In this document: piece by piece, positions 1 to 8,323 of the stretch | Numbering within the stretch: the stretch's first letter is position 1 | How the letters are laid out: every line of letters starts with the position of its first letter | Source of the DNA: Crocinitomicaceae bacterium | GTDB lineage: Bacteria > Bacteroidota > Bacteroidia > Flavobacteriales_D > Crocinitomicaceae | Length of the DNA stretch: 64,000 nt | Direction of reading: 5' to 3' | Assembly (NCBI GenBank): GCA_029252405.1 | Contig: JAQXBM010000074.1 | Span: forward strand, 152,927-216,926 | Position numbers and translations under genes: made by a program | The notes under the pieces: model-generated | The model's input: the letters and a program-made list of their open reading frames with translations, nothing else | Told to the model about the DNA's origin: nothing | Database searches by the model: none

Positions 1-106
1 CAACTCTGTTCTTGTAGAGAGCGTAGGGGAGGGAGTCCGATGTTTCTTGTGAATGCACTGCACTCACACCAATGATCAGAAAAAAGAAAAGAATCCACTT
101 TTTCAT
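1..106 (-). CDS. Secreted protein, N-terminal fragment
   Basis: The first 35 codons of a minus-strand gene run off the left edge of the window. Translation from the ATG at 106 starts MKKWILFFFLIIGVSAVHSQ, a textbook Sec signal peptide: basic start, hydrophobic core, and a likely cut after the SQ that Bacteroidota signal peptides often end with. The mature part begins ETSDSLPYALYKNRV. Nothing else can be said about function. The gene is divergent from the methyltransferase at 216, and the 109 bases between them must hold both promoters. Confidence 0.7.
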   Translation of the reverse strand, partial: MKKWILFFFLIIGVSAVHSQETSDSLPYALYKNRV

Positions 107-215
107 CGGTTCAAAAATACGCAAAAGAGATATGGAACAATCAATACAGCGAATAATTTGATTACTCAGTGTTTAAAATGAAAAAACCGCTTATTTTTGT
201 CTGACATTTATACGC

Positions 216-986
216 ATGAAGAAGCTCTACAAATTCCTACTGAACAAACTTCCACGACCTTTATTGATTCGTTTGAGTTATCCTTTCAAAAAGGTAGCGC
301 CAATCGTGTACAAAGGTGATAATGTTGAATGTCCTGTTTGTGAGCGTTCTTTCCGTAAGTTCCTTTCTTATGGTTCTGATGTAGCGCACCGCGAGAATGT
401 GCTTTGTCCTTACGATTTAACACTTGAGCGTCACCGTTTAATGTGGTTGTACCTCAAAAATCATTCAGATTTCTTTACGAAAGATAATTTGAAAGTGCTG
501 CACATGGCACCAGAGCAGTGTTTTCATAAAACGTTCAAGAACCAAAAGAACTTGGATTACTTGACTGCTGATATTGTTTCGCCGATTGCCGATATTCACT
601 TCGACTTGCACGACATTCCACTCGAAGACAATCAATTTGAAGTGATCTTCTGTAATCACGTTATGGAACACGTAGACGACGCAATTAAATGCATGAGCGA
701 ACTGTACCGCGTAATGAAGCCAGGAGGATGGGGGATCATGCAGGTGCCACAAGATCTCAATAGAGAAGAAACATACGAAGATTGGTCAATCACAAGTCCT
801 GAAGAACGCGAAAAGCACTTTTGGCAGAAAGATCACGTTCGCCTGTTTGGAAGAGATTACCCGGATTGGCTGAGAAAAGCAGGTTTCACTGTGACTGAAT
901 TCGATAAGGACGCGCATTATCCAAAAGAAATCCAAGAGCGTTACCGTTTAGGTGAGAGTGAGATACTATATATTGTCTCAAAATAA
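216..986 (+). CDS. Class I SAM-dependent methyltransferase
   Basis: The 256-residue protein ends in a Methyltransf_11-type Rossmann fold. The acidic end of a strand (LTADI, about 116-120), the stretch FDLHDIPLEDNQFEVIFCNH (129-148), MEHVDD (150-155) and VMKPGG (166-171) are the usual SAM-binding and post-motif landmarks. Before the fold, about residues 39-64 hold CPVC and a later LCP, which look like a small zinc ribbon; this combination is seen in sugar- or glycan-linked methyltransferases of the phylum. The substrate cannot be read from sequence. It stands alone, with no operon partner downstream. Confidence 0.8.
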   Translation: MKKLYKFLLNKLPRPLLIRLSYPFKKVAPIVYKGDNVECPVCERSFRKFLSYGSDVAHRENVLCPYDLTLERHRLMWLYLKNHSDFFTKDNLKVLHMAPEQCFHKTFKNQKNLDYLTADIVSPIADIHFDLHDIPLEDNQFEVIFCNHVMEHVDDAIKCMSELYRVMKPGGWGIMQVPQDLNREETYEDWSITSPEEREKHFWQKDHVRLFGRDYPDWLRKAGFTVTEFDKDAHYPKEIQERYRLGESEILYIVSK

Positions 987-1410
987 TATTTCTGAATTTT
1001 GTTTATAGTAATTGATGTTGGAGTTCGACTCCAATAATCCCGCGCGTTTTGCGTTTCTAATTCCCGTTTGTGAGAGGTCGCTGAGCGGAGTCGAAGTGCC
1101 GTTGTCACTTCCAAAACGCCCATTTTCCGCACCTTCAAAAGAAATCAATAAAACAGCATTTTATTCAATAAACCATATTAAATATTCGATGACAAGTCGA
1201 TTTTGATAATCGTTAAATTTTCGTTATTTTCTGTGCACGCATACTAAAATGAAATTTTTGGCGTTTTTATTGTAACCAAGTCAACGAGGCTTAGTTATAG
1301 TACAAAGCCTGCAAGCTTTATAAGTCTGAAGAAAGTTAGTAAACGAGTAGTAGCGTACTAATCAGATTTAGGTTTAAACCAAACTAGAACAACAAATTAA
1401 AACCAGAAAC
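987..1410. other. Intergenic stretch with repeat-like elements
   Basis: There is no convincing gene here. It contains a 7-bp hairpin, TTGGAGT-TCG-ACTCCAA, at 1018-1034, and at 1076-1098 the string GGTCGCTGAGCGGAGTCGAA followed by GTG. I recall that string as a common interspersed intergenic word in many Bacteroidota genomes. A 64-codon open frame over it (1012-1206) has no protein-like character. The 200 bases before the sigma factor are AT-rich and should hold its promoter, but no clean TAnnTTTG site stands out. Confidence 0.5.
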
Positions 1411-1977
1411 ATGGCAGTGAATCCCATTTACCACCAGACCAAATCTACGCTTCTGCAAGAGCGCGATTGGATCATGGAAGCGAAGAAGGATCCGGAGAGG
1501 TTCGGTCCACTGTACACGAAGTATCACGAACAGATATTTCGGTACGTCTATCAACGGATGGACGATCAAGAGCAAGCCTTCGATGTAACATCTCAAGTGT
1601 TCATCAAAGCGCTCAGTAACTTGCACAAGTATGAATACAGAGGTGTACCTTTTTCATCTTGGTTGTATCGAATTGCGAAGAGCGAACTTTACCAGAATTT
1701 TCGCGATCGCAAAGCAAAACGTACAGTCAATGTTGATACAGTTCATCTCGCAGATATTACTGAAGAATTCGATGACGATAATTTGGTAGCGGACAAAAAC
1801 AGATTAATTCGGTGTTTAGCCGAGCTCCGCGAAGCAGATCTTCAACTGATTGAACTTCGGTACTTTGAAAAAAGAGCGTATCGTGAAATAGGAGAGATTT
1901 TAGATGTTACTGAAAACAACGCTAAAGTCAAAACCTTCAGAGCGCTAGAACGACTGAAAAAACAATTTTTGAAATAA
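1411..1977 (+). CDS. ECF-type RNA polymerase sigma factor
   Basis: The 188-residue protein has the two-domain layout of extracytoplasmic-function sigma factors. Region 2 spans about 31-100, with the -10 recognition helix and VPFSSWLYRIAKSELYQNFR. A short acidic linker follows, then region 4 at about 130-188 with the helix-turn-helix YREIGEILDVTENNAKVKTF. It redirects RNA polymerase to a dedicated set of promoters. The next gene starts 7 bases after the stop and encodes a one-span membrane protein, the position usually held by an anti-sigma factor, so co-transcription and membrane control are likely but inferred. Confidence 0.9.
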   Translation: MAVNPIYHQTKSTLLQERDWIMEAKKDPERFGPLYTKYHEQIFRYVYQRMDDQEQAFDVTSQVFIKALSNLHKYEYRGVPFSSWLYRIAKSELYQNFRDRKAKRTVNVDTVHLADITEEFDDDNLVADKNRLIRCLAELREADLQLIELRYFEKRAYREIGEILDVTENNAKVKTFRALERLKKQFLK

Positions 1978-1984
1978 ACACGTG

Positions 1985-2791
1985 ATGAGAAAACTAAACA
2001 CCACTTTGGACCGTGAACCGATGACTTCCCAGGAGATTCGAGATAGGCAGGATTTCAATTATATTCTAAAAGAAACCGCCGTCGCGAAAGTTCCAATATG
2101 GAAATCCATCTGGTTCTACGGACCAGTTGGAATCGCAATGGTAACAATGGTCGTATCGGCCGTCAGAATTAACCCCCAAAATGAACAATTTGAAGATAAA
2201 ACTACCTTAAGTCAATTTAACACAACGAACACAGAAGATTACCCAGCAAACACAATTGTTGTTGAGAAATCGGAAGAACTTACTGAAACCAAGTCCGATT
2301 CGAATAAAGAAAATGAAACAGCGATTGCTTCAACTGAACAAACGGTGGACCCCTCAAATACAGTTACTCCTAACGTTAAAGCTGATCCACAGCAGGTGGA
2401 TCCAGCTTTTTTAGCGAATGAAAAATCCAATGAACAACCAGAAGTAATGCCCGAACCACCTATTGAAAGAGTCGTTAAGATAGCTTCGGCGAAAACAATG
2501 CCTAGTATTGCTGGAGTATTTAACGGAAGAGTGGCAATTGGTTCGATCTGTTCTACAGGTAAAATCGACTGTAACAATGGCTATGAAATCATTTCTTTTG
2601 ATATCCAATACGACAATGGAATAGAAAGCACGGTAGATCGTGTTTCAGGAAGTCAAATTCCATCAACTATTTGTCGAAAATTGAGACGTTTCAACGTGGG
2701 AAGCCCGGTATTTATTACCAGAATTGTCGCAATGAATCAAAAAGGTGAAAGAAAGCAACTACTTTCAATGCAAATAGAGCCAACCTTCTAG
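1985..2791 (+). CDS. Single-span membrane protein with GldM-C-like end; putative sigma regulator
   Basis: The protein is 268 residues from ATG 1985; a GTG one codon earlier is possible. A short N-terminal cytoplasmic part (about 40 residues, containing DREPMTSQEIRDRQDFNYIL) is followed by one membrane helix (about 45-62), a long Ser/Thr/Glu-rich linker and a C-terminal domain (about 170-268). That domain ends in CRKLRRFNVGSPVFITRI, then KGERKQLLSMQIEP, which resembles the C-terminal domain of GldM, the T9SS motor stalk (pattern: KL, GS, V, F, DI, GPDGR-RKL). The layout suits an anti-sigma factor for the preceding gene. Both the GldM likeness and the anti-sigma role are inferences by eye. Confidence 0.55.
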   Translation: MRKLNTTLDREPMTSQEIRDRQDFNYILKETAVAKVPIWKSIWFYGPVGIAMVTMVVSAVRINPQNEQFEDKTTLSQFNTTNTEDYPANTIVVEKSEELTETKSDSNKENETAIASTEQTVDPSNTVTPNVKADPQQVDPAFLANEKSNEQPEVMPEPPIERVVKIASAKTMPSIAGVFNGRVAIGSICSTGKIDCNNGYEIISFDIQYDNGIESTVDRVSGSQIPSTICRKLRRFNVGSPVFITRIVAMNQKGERKQLLSMQIEPTF

Positions 2792-2867
2792 CCAGATATT
2801 CTTTTATTAGTCAGACGTCATAGTATCTTCATTAACAGTTGTGTTTTAATAAAATGTGTCCAACAAG

Positions 2868-2899
2868 TTTGGTATACTCTTGAAACATTCATACTTTCG
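2868..2899 (+). promoter_or_regulatory. Bacteroidota-type promoter for the PorG-like gene
   Basis: TTTG at 2868-2871 is followed after 20 bases by TACTTTCG at 2892-2899, one base off the phylum's TAnnTTTG -7 box. Transcription would start near 2903, giving a leader of about 37 bases before ATG 2940. Confidence 0.55.
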
Positions 2900-2939
2900 T
2901 AGATATTATACACTAGAATAATCGTATTAAAACGGAACG

Positions 2940-3881
2940 ATGAAATTATTAACTGGTCTAGTACTACTCTTAGTCGCAGGATTTACCTACGGACAGCATA
3001 CAAACTTCAACACTCAACGAAACTGGTCGTTGAACAAGAAGGAGATTATGTTCGGAGGTGGAGCTACGCAATTTCTTGGCGATTTAGGCGGTCGCGATCA
3101 AGTTGGAAAGGATTATAGCCTTGCCGATTTGGATTTACCTTCAACAAGCTGGAATGGAATGGTTGGATACCGTTTCCGTTTTCACCCATATTGGGCAACT
3201 TCGAGTGTTTTGAATGTTGGAATGGTTAGAGGGAACGACGCTCTTACAAATGAAGTTATTAGAGAATCGAGAAACTTACACTTCCGATCGCTAGTAGTTG
3301 AATTCGAACAAAGAATCGAGTGTATCATTGTTGCCAATGAAAAATTTGGAGCTCGATACAAAATCCCGGGAATGAAGGGATTCAAAAATCACAACGAACA
3401 AATTTACCTTTTCACAGGTGTTGGAGTAAGTTACTTCAATCCTAAAGCAATGTACAACGGAAGCTGGACAGCGCTTCGACCTCTTCGTACTGAAGGGCAA
3501 GGTTTGGCTGAAGGCCCAGATGAATACCTTCCTGTAACTGCAACGGTTCCTTTCGGAATTGGTTTTAGAATGGGAATGGGACGTATGTGGAGAATCGGAA
3601 TTGAAGCAACGTACGTGAAAACATTCTCTGATTACATCGATGATGTGAGTGGAACTTACTACGATCCAAGTGCATTGGCATCGCAAGTAGGACCAGAAGC
3701 TGCTTACTTGTCAAACCCATCAGTGCAGAACTCAACTTGGTTTGCAGCAGGACAGCAACGTGGAGACATTCAAAAAGACGCATATTTCTACTTAAACTTA
3801 GTTTTTGCTAGAAACATTACATACAAGGACTACGCGAAAGCACGTCGAGCTCCAAAATGGAGAGGACGTTACAAGTTCTAA
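2940..3881 (+). CDS. Outer-membrane beta-barrel, PorG/DUF6089-like
   Basis: This 313-residue protein has a signal peptide (residues 1-19, cut after TYGQ). The mature part is full of alternating aromatic/aliphatic strands typical of a small outer-membrane barrel, and opens with a glycine-rich first strand (FGGGATQFLGDLGG) like DUF6089/PorG proteins. Matching features are NLHFRSLVVEFEQRIE in the middle, a final aromatic strand (YFYLNLVFARN) and a basic tail. PorG is a T9SS outer-membrane component; whether this is the T9SS protein or a paralogue cannot be told here. It follows the sigma/membrane-protein pair and is closed by a strong terminator. Confidence 0.6.
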   Translation: MKLLTGLVLLLVAGFTYGQHTNFNTQRNWSLNKKEIMFGGGATQFLGDLGGRDQVGKDYSLADLDLPSTSWNGMVGYRFRFHPYWATSSVLNVGMVRGNDALTNEVIRESRNLHFRSLVVEFEQRIECIIVANEKFGARYKIPGMKGFKNHNEQIYLFTGVGVSYFNPKAMYNGSWTALRPLRTEGQGLAEGPDEYLPVTATVPFGIGFRMGMGRMWRIGIEATYVKTFSDYIDDVSGTYYDPSALASQVGPEAAYLSNPSVQNSTWFAAGQQRGDIQKDAYFYLNLVFARNITYKDYAKARRAPKWRGRYKF

Positions 3882-3909
3882 TTGTTAATATGTTTTGAAA
3901 TTTATTAAT

Positions 3910-3942
3910 GGGGCAGCTTCGGTTGCCCCATTTTCGTTTTTA
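3910..3942 (+). terminator. Rho-independent terminator after the PorG-like gene
   Basis: An 8-bp stem GGGGCAGC / GTTGCCCC (one G-T pair) closes on a TTCG tetraloop, followed by ATTTTCGTTTTT. Confidence 0.85.
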
Positions 3943-3948
3943 CCTTTG
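3941..3948 (+). promoter_or_regulatory. -7 box TACCTTTG upstream of pyrD
   Basis: TACCTTTG matches TAnnTTTG and lies 14 bases before ATG 3963. It overlaps the T-run of the preceding terminator. No clear -33 TTTG sits at the ideal distance. Confidence 0.5.
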
Positions 3949-3962
3949 CCAAAACCTTTGGT

Positions 3963-4994
3963 ATGTTCAAACTTATTCGATCCTTTCTTTTCCTTTTCGA
4001 TCCAGAAAAAGTGCATTACTCAACAATGAAAATGATTCGCATCACGCTCAGTATACCTGGGATGAAGGCGCTTTGGAAGAAGTTGTATGTGGTAGATCAC
4101 CCCAAACTTAAAAGAGAACTTTTTGGATTAACATTCGACAATCCAGTAGGGTTGGCTGCCGGATTTGACAAAAACGCGAGTTTCTACAATGATTTGGCGT
4201 ATTGCGGATTTGGTTTCATTGAAATTGGAACCGTAACTCCCGTAGGACAAGAAGGGAATCCTAAACCACGTTTGTTCCGTTTGAAAGAAGACAATGGAAT
4301 CATTAACCGAATGGGATTCAACAATGCTGGAGTAGATGCCGCAGTTGAGCAATTGAAAAATCGAAAAACAGACTTGATTATTGGTGGTAACATCGGAAAG
4401 AACAAGGTGACACCAAACGAAGAGGCAACAAGCGATTATGTGAAGTCTTTTGAGAAACTTTTCGATTATGTTGAGTACTTTGTGGTGAATGTTTCTTCGC
4501 CAAACACTCCGAATCTGCGTTCACTGCAAGAAAAAGAACCTCTAACTGAGCTATTGCGCACTTTACAGGATCTCAACTCAAAGAAAGACAAACGAAAACC
4601 GATCTTATTAAAAATTGCCCCAGATTTAACCGACGAACAGTTAGATGATATCATCGAAATTGTGAACGACGTAAAATTGGATGGAGTGATTGCCGCCAAT
4701 ACTACAATCAGTCGTGAAGGTTTAAAAACGAGCGATGCGCGTATTGAGGAAATCGGAGCAGGAGGACTTTCTGGAAGACCGGTTAAGAACAGATCGACAG
4801 AGGTGATTCGCTATTTGGCGACAAAATCCAACAAGTCCTTTCCAATTATTGGAGTGGGTGGAATTCACTCTGCTGAGGATGCGCTTGAAAAATTGGATGC
4901 AGGTGCCGATTTAATTCAACTGTACACTGGATTTATCTACGAAGGTCCGCGTTTGCTGAAGCGAATCAATAAGGCGATTATCGCGCGAGCTTAA
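3963..4994 (+). CDS. pyrD: Quinone-dependent dihydroorotate dehydrogenase (class 2)
   Basis: It oxidises dihydroorotate to orotate in pyrimidine synthesis and passes electrons to the membrane quinone pool. The length, 343 residues, is normal for class 2. The N-terminal helices (1-40) that dock to the membrane are present. FMN- and substrate-binding motifs follow: AAGFDKN (65-71), IGTVTP (88-93), NRMGFNN (115-121) and [11 protein letters not shown] (176-186), where Ser179 matches the catalytic base serine of E. coli PyrD. The GVGGI phosphate loop and [15 protein letters not shown] lie near the end. HMG-CoA lyase follows 26 bases later on the same strand. Confidence 0.95.
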   Translation: MFKLIRSFLFLFDPEKVHYSTMKMIRITLSIPGMKALWKKLYVVDHPKLKRELFGLTFDNPVGLAAGFDKNASFYNDLAYCGFGFIEIGTVTPVGQEGNPKPRLFRLKEDNGIINRMGFNNAGVDAAVEQLKNRKTDLIIGGNIGKNKVTPNEEATSDYVKSFEKLFDYVEYFVVNVSSPNTPNLRSLQEKEPLTELLRTLQDLNSKKDKRKPILLKIAPDLTDEQLDDIIEIVNDVKLDGVIAANTTISREGLKTSDARIEEIGAGGLSGRPVKNRSTEVIRYLATKSNKSFPIIGVGGIHSAEDALEKLDAGADLIQLYTGFIYEGPRLLKRINKAIIARA

Positions 4995-5020
4995 TTTCAG
5001 AATAAAGCGTATTTTTAACT

Positions 5021-5872
5021 ATGGCAAAAGTAACACTGATTGAATGTCCACGCGATGCAATGCAAGGACTTCATGATTTTATTCCAACTGAACAAAAAAT
5101 AGATTACATCAACTCAGTATTGAAGTGCGGGTTTGATACGGTAGATTTCGGAAGTTTTGTCTCACCAAAGGCAATTCCGCAATTGCGCGATACATCGGAG
5201 GTTTTAGCTGGGTTGAACGACTCAGACAGTAAACTTTTAGCAATTGTAGCCAACGAACGTGGAGCAAATGACGCATCGAATTTCGAACGAATTGATTATC
5301 TCGGCTATCCTTTTTCTGTTTCAGAAGAATTTCAAAAACGAAATACAAACGCGACCATTGAGGAGTCATTTTCAAGAGTGGAGCGCATTCAAGAAATAGC
5401 GAAGAAGAACAACAAGGAATTGGTGTTGTATTTATCGATGGGATTTGGTAATCCTTACGGTGAAGATTGGCATCCGGACATAGTTACAGCGTGGTGCGAG
5501 AAATTGTACTCGAAATTGGATGTGAAAATCCAAGCGCTTTCCGATACCATCGGATCTGGTACTCCAGAAATAGTCGCTTCTTTGTTTGATACCTTGATTC
5601 CAAGTTTGAGTCAGGTTGAGTTTGGAGCACATTTGCACACGATTCCTGAAAATGCCAAATTCTTGGTCGATGCGGCTTTCAATGCAGGTTGCCGAAGATT
5701 TGACGGGGCAATCAAGGGCTTTGGAGGATGTCCAATGGCAGCAGATGACTTGACTGGGAATATGCCTACAGAACGCATGTTGGAATGGTTCATTGAGAAT
5801 GAAATTGAAACGGGTGTCGATACGGATACGTTCAATACCGCAGTCAACAAAGCATTGACAGTATTCCCGTAA
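5021..5872 (+). CDS. Hydroxymethylglutaryl-CoA lyase
   Basis: This 283-residue DRE-TIM metallolyase cleaves HMG-CoA to acetoacetate and acetyl-CoA in leucine breakdown. Visible active-site parts are PRD (residues 10-12; catalytic Arg11 and metal Asp12), FVSPKAIPQ (47-55), the metal histidines in AHLH (203-206) and the catalytic cysteine in GGCP (Cys237), with the following TGN. The opening ECPRDAMQG differs from the EVGPRDGLQ of well-studied enzymes, but I know it from flavobacterial homologues. It may share the pyrD transcript. Confidence 0.88.
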   Translation: MAKVTLIECPRDAMQGLHDFIPTEQKIDYINSVLKCGFDTVDFGSFVSPKAIPQLRDTSEVLAGLNDSDSKLLAIVANERGANDASNFERIDYLGYPFSVSEEFQKRNTNATIEESFSRVERIQEIAKKNNKELVLYLSMGFGNPYGEDWHPDIVTAWCEKLYSKLDVKIQALSDTIGSGTPEIVASLFDTLIPSLSQVEFGAHLHTIPENAKFLVDAAFNAGCRRFDGAIKGFGGCPMAADDLTGNMPTERMLEWFIENEIETGVDTDTFNTAVNKALTVFP

Positions 5873-5933
5873 CTTTTACGAATTTTTGAATTATACTTGA
5901 CGTGAACAGCGCATTGTTTAAATAACGCATAGA

Positions 5934-6581
5934 ATGAACTATTTTTTCCCGATACTATTACTTTTTGGAGTCCTTACGGCTTGCACAGCTGAAGTAGAAG
6001 ATAAACCCGAAAAGGAGGAAAGTGAAGAGTATTTTGAAGGAATTGCCACGACATTTGAAGGCAAAAAATTCGAGAACACCATCTTTAACGACTTATTGGA
6101 AGAATTGGGCGTTTGTGAATTTGAATCTTCGGACTCAACGTATTACGCAACTTGTTCACCTGAGAATTTCAAAATTTCAAAGTTCAAAAATGAAGGAGGT
6201 CTCAAGGATGCATTCATACTTGAAATGAAGGCAGGAATTTTTCCAAAAAACGCTGAAGTGCCACTTCCACCAGTGAGACACGTGATTATTTTCGAACGGG
6301 AAGGAGGAAAATTGGTTCGCGTTGGTGGATTCCGAGGGAACTTGATAGGGAAGAGGCCGAATGCAAAATCTGGAGCCGACGATTTATTGCTCGCGCTATA
6401 CGACACAGACGACGAAACCTTATTTCACTGCGTTTTCAAATGGAATGGTGGGAAATACGAGTTTCACTCAATCGAACGCTTGGATTACGGCGAAGGATTT
6501 AGAACAATCAAAGGTGAAGACAAGCTAGAAACGACACAGCAGATTTTCCAACAGCTCCGCGATAAATCCCTCATATTCTAG
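5934..6581 (+). CDS. Lipoprotein of unknown function
   Basis: The protein has 215 residues. A lipoprotein signal ends in the lipobox LTAC (Cys17) and is followed by a very acidic stretch (EVEDKPEKEESEE). The rest is a mixed, soluble-looking domain with no family I recognise; it includes HVIIFEREGGKLVRVGGF, where beta strands seem likely. The next lipoprotein gene starts on the last base of this stop codon, so the two are translationally coupled and probably act together at the cell envelope. Confidence 0.7.
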   Translation: MNYFFPILLLFGVLTACTAEVEDKPEKEESEEYFEGIATTFEGKKFENTIFNDLLEELGVCEFESSDSTYYATCSPENFKISKFKNEGGLKDAFILEMKAGIFPKNAEVPLPPVRHVIIFEREGGKLVRVGGFRGNLIGKRPNAKSGADDLLLALYDTDDETLFHCVFKWNGGKYEFHSIERLDYGEGFRTIKGEDKLETTQQIFQQLRDKSLIF

Positions 6582-7006
6582 TGAAACAGCTTCTCTTTCT
6601 TCTTGCCCTTGGACTTTCTGCCTGCTCCTCGAACGCCGAAATGAAGAGCGTACAGTACGACTACCTCATAAATGATGGTAACAGTAAAGTGTGGATGATC
6701 GAGCAAATGATTGTTGGTAAATCGAACATTACGCCTCAGTTGGATCATGAAAAAGAAATCTTAATCTTTTACCAATCTGCGAGTTTTCAATACATCCCTG
6801 TCAAGCAGTTGGGGAACAAAGTGGGTAAAACGGGAGATTATTTCCTGGACTCAGATGAAAAGGCGCTGAAGTTGTATTTCGATGATGAAAGTATTTGGGA
6901 GTTCAACTTAACTGAAATCTCAGAAGACAGTATTTACCTCGTTCCAACTGCTCAATCAGATGTGGGCTTCTCCATGCAATTGGTGCCGTTGAAGGAGCTT
7001 TTTTAA
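6581..7006 (+). CDS. Small lipoprotein of unknown function
   Basis: The protein has 141 residues and starts at GTG 6581, which shares its first base with the TAG of the upstream lipoprotein gene. The signal peptide ends in the lipobox LSAC (Cys15). The mature part has alternating polar/hydrophobic strands (YDYLINDGNSKVWMIEQM, EILIFYQSASFQYIPV), suggesting a small beta-rich fold. No family is recognised. No in-frame ATG lies before the signal peptide, which is why GTG is chosen. After it comes a non-coding repeat-bearing stretch. Confidence 0.7.
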   Translation: MKQLLFLLALGLSACSSNAEMKSVQYDYLINDGNSKVWMIEQMIVGKSNITPQLDHEKEILIFYQSASFQYIPVKQLGNKVGKTGDYFLDSDEKALKLYFDDESIWEFNLTEISEDSIYLVPTAQSDVGFSMQLVPLKELF

Positions 7007-7035
7007 TCAAGTAAATTCGAAGAGAAAGTAATTGT

Positions 7036-7103
7036 TGGGCGTTCCTTCGGTCGGGCTATCCGCGAAAAGTCCAGTAGGGCTTTCTGCTATTATCCCTAAC
7101 GCA
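7036..7103 (+). repeat. Bacteroidota interspersed intergenic repeat (GGCGTTCC...CCCTAACGC)
   Basis: The stretch begins TGGGCGTTCCTTCGGTCGGG and ends in ATTATCCCTAACGCAG. I recall this pair of words (CCTTCGGTCGGGCTATCC ... ATCCCTAACGC) as a conserved repeat scattered between genes in many Bacteroidota genomes. The core word GGGCT.TC.GC appears twice here (from 7053 and from 7077), as if two copies were fused or partly deleted. Open frames that cross it are not genes. Confidence 0.55.
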
Positions 7104-7310
7104 GACAATCGTTTTTGGATTATCGGATTTATGGAGTGCTACCGCACTTGGATTGGCAGTGGTTTCCTACTTCATCCAACACCGCCGAAAGCAGTCACGC
7201 AGCGAATTCAACAACTGAAGCCGAGTCCAAAAAATCAAAAAGCATGAGAAAGTGTAACTTTCGAAAGACAGCGCCAGTTAAAGAACTGATCGGAAAATCA
7301 GAAAATCGAT

Positions 7311-8111
7311 CTACATCTTCACAAACGATCTCACAACCATTCCTTGATCCGTCACAACCTTCACAAAGTAAGATCCACGCAACAAAGAAGAGACATTGAT
7401 CTCATTCGAATCAGATGATTTCAGTACCGAACCATTCAAAGCAATCAATTCCAAGGATTGAACAATTGCCTCAGATTGCACTTTCATAACATCAGAAACC
7501 GGATTAGGATACACCTGCACGGCTACTTCAGCCAATTCGTTAATTCCAACTGGATCTTCAATTACCGCGCGAATATCATCTACGTATAAAGCAAATCCAT
7601 CATTTGTAGTATTTACAAAAGCCACGTGAATTGTTTCGTTATCGTAACCAAGAGCACTTAGGTCAACTTCGCGTTGAAACCAAGAACCGAATTCCTCTTC
7701 AATTAAAGCAATCGTATCTGTAAAGCTCGCCAACTGAGTATCCGTTGTAGAAACAAGCACCTTGTAATCATCAGGGAAAGAAGGATCATGCGATCGTGCC
7801 TCCCAATAAAAGAAGTTTCCGAATGAGCTCAATGCAATTGCAGGAGTGATCAACCAGCGATCCGCAGTTCCAACTGGTTCAAAGTATGACGTCGATCCCA
7901 TCACAGTATCAGCAGTATCCAATGGATCTGGTAATCGTGTCCATGCTTCTGTAAATTGCGCTGTGGCTGCATTTGGCGTAAACCCATCATTATCAACAAT
8001 GGTAAATGCCGTTGGAGCGCCAGTTTGAAAATCTTCGTTGAAAATTTCAGTTTGCGAAGTCGCTGTAAATGAAACGAAAGCGAAAGCGCCGAAAATAAGT
8101 CCTTTAATCAT
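7311..8111 (-). CDS. Secreted protein with T9SS sorting domain (choice-of-anchor J-like)
   Basis: The protein has 266 residues from ATG 8111; a longer frame to 8189 adds 26 polar residues and would hide the signal peptide. The signal peptide (IKGLIFGAFAFVSFTATSQ) is followed by a beta-sandwich of the cleaved-adhesin/choice-of-anchor J kind: NEDFQTGAPTAFTIVDNDG, WLITPAI and ALYVDDIRAV. The last 75 residues are a type A T9SS sorting domain (VYPNPVSDVMKV, LRGSYFVKV, final basic strand). It should be exported by the Sec pathway and then moved to the surface by T9SS. Ligand unknown. Confidence 0.8.
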   Translation of the reverse strand: MIKGLIFGAFAFVSFTATSQTEIFNEDFQTGAPTAFTIVDNDGFTPNAATAQFTEAWTRLPDPLDTADTVMGSTSYFEPVGTADRWLITPAIALSSFGNFFYWEARSHDPSFPDDYKVLVSTTDTQLASFTDTIALIEEEFGSWFQREVDLSALGYDNETIHVAFVNTTNDGFALYVDDIRAVIEDPVGINELAEVAVQVYPNPVSDVMKVQSEAIVQSLELIALNGSVLKSSDSNEINVSSLLRGSYFVKVVTDQGMVVRSFVKM

Positions 8112-8260
8112 GCCGTAAAAGTAGTGTTTTGCATATAAACGAATGGTGTAATCCGAGGATGAGATTTGATTTTTATCAAAGATTAGCAAATCGCCCTGAA
8201 TTCCACAATTCTAACTGCTTTAATTAGAACGATTGAATGCTACAAAGCGTTGATTCGAAG

Positions 8261-8300
8261 AAAAAAAAGAGCGACTTCCGTTATCAATCGAAAGCCGCCC
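8261..8300 (-). terminator. Terminator after the prohibitin gene
   Basis: Read on the minus strand, a 12-bp stem with three or four G-T pairs (GGGCGGCTTTCG / CGGAAGTCGCTC), loop ATTGATAA and eight T follow the stop at 8324. Confidence 0.8.
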
Positions 8301-8323
8301 TAAAGTTGAGTAGTTATTTTCCT

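Noticed and set aside
1012..1206. 64-codon open frame
   Set aside because: It lies over the repeat-like element and begins in its hairpin; no coding signature.
3291..3686. 131-codon minus-strand open frame inside the PorG-like gene
   Set aside because: Antisense shadow of a protein with clear signal peptide and barrel pattern.
7032..7399. Two overlapping plus-strand open frames of 71 and 94 codons
   Set aside because: They cross a known-looking intergenic repeat, have no ribosome site or family features, and their peptide sequence is low in protein character.
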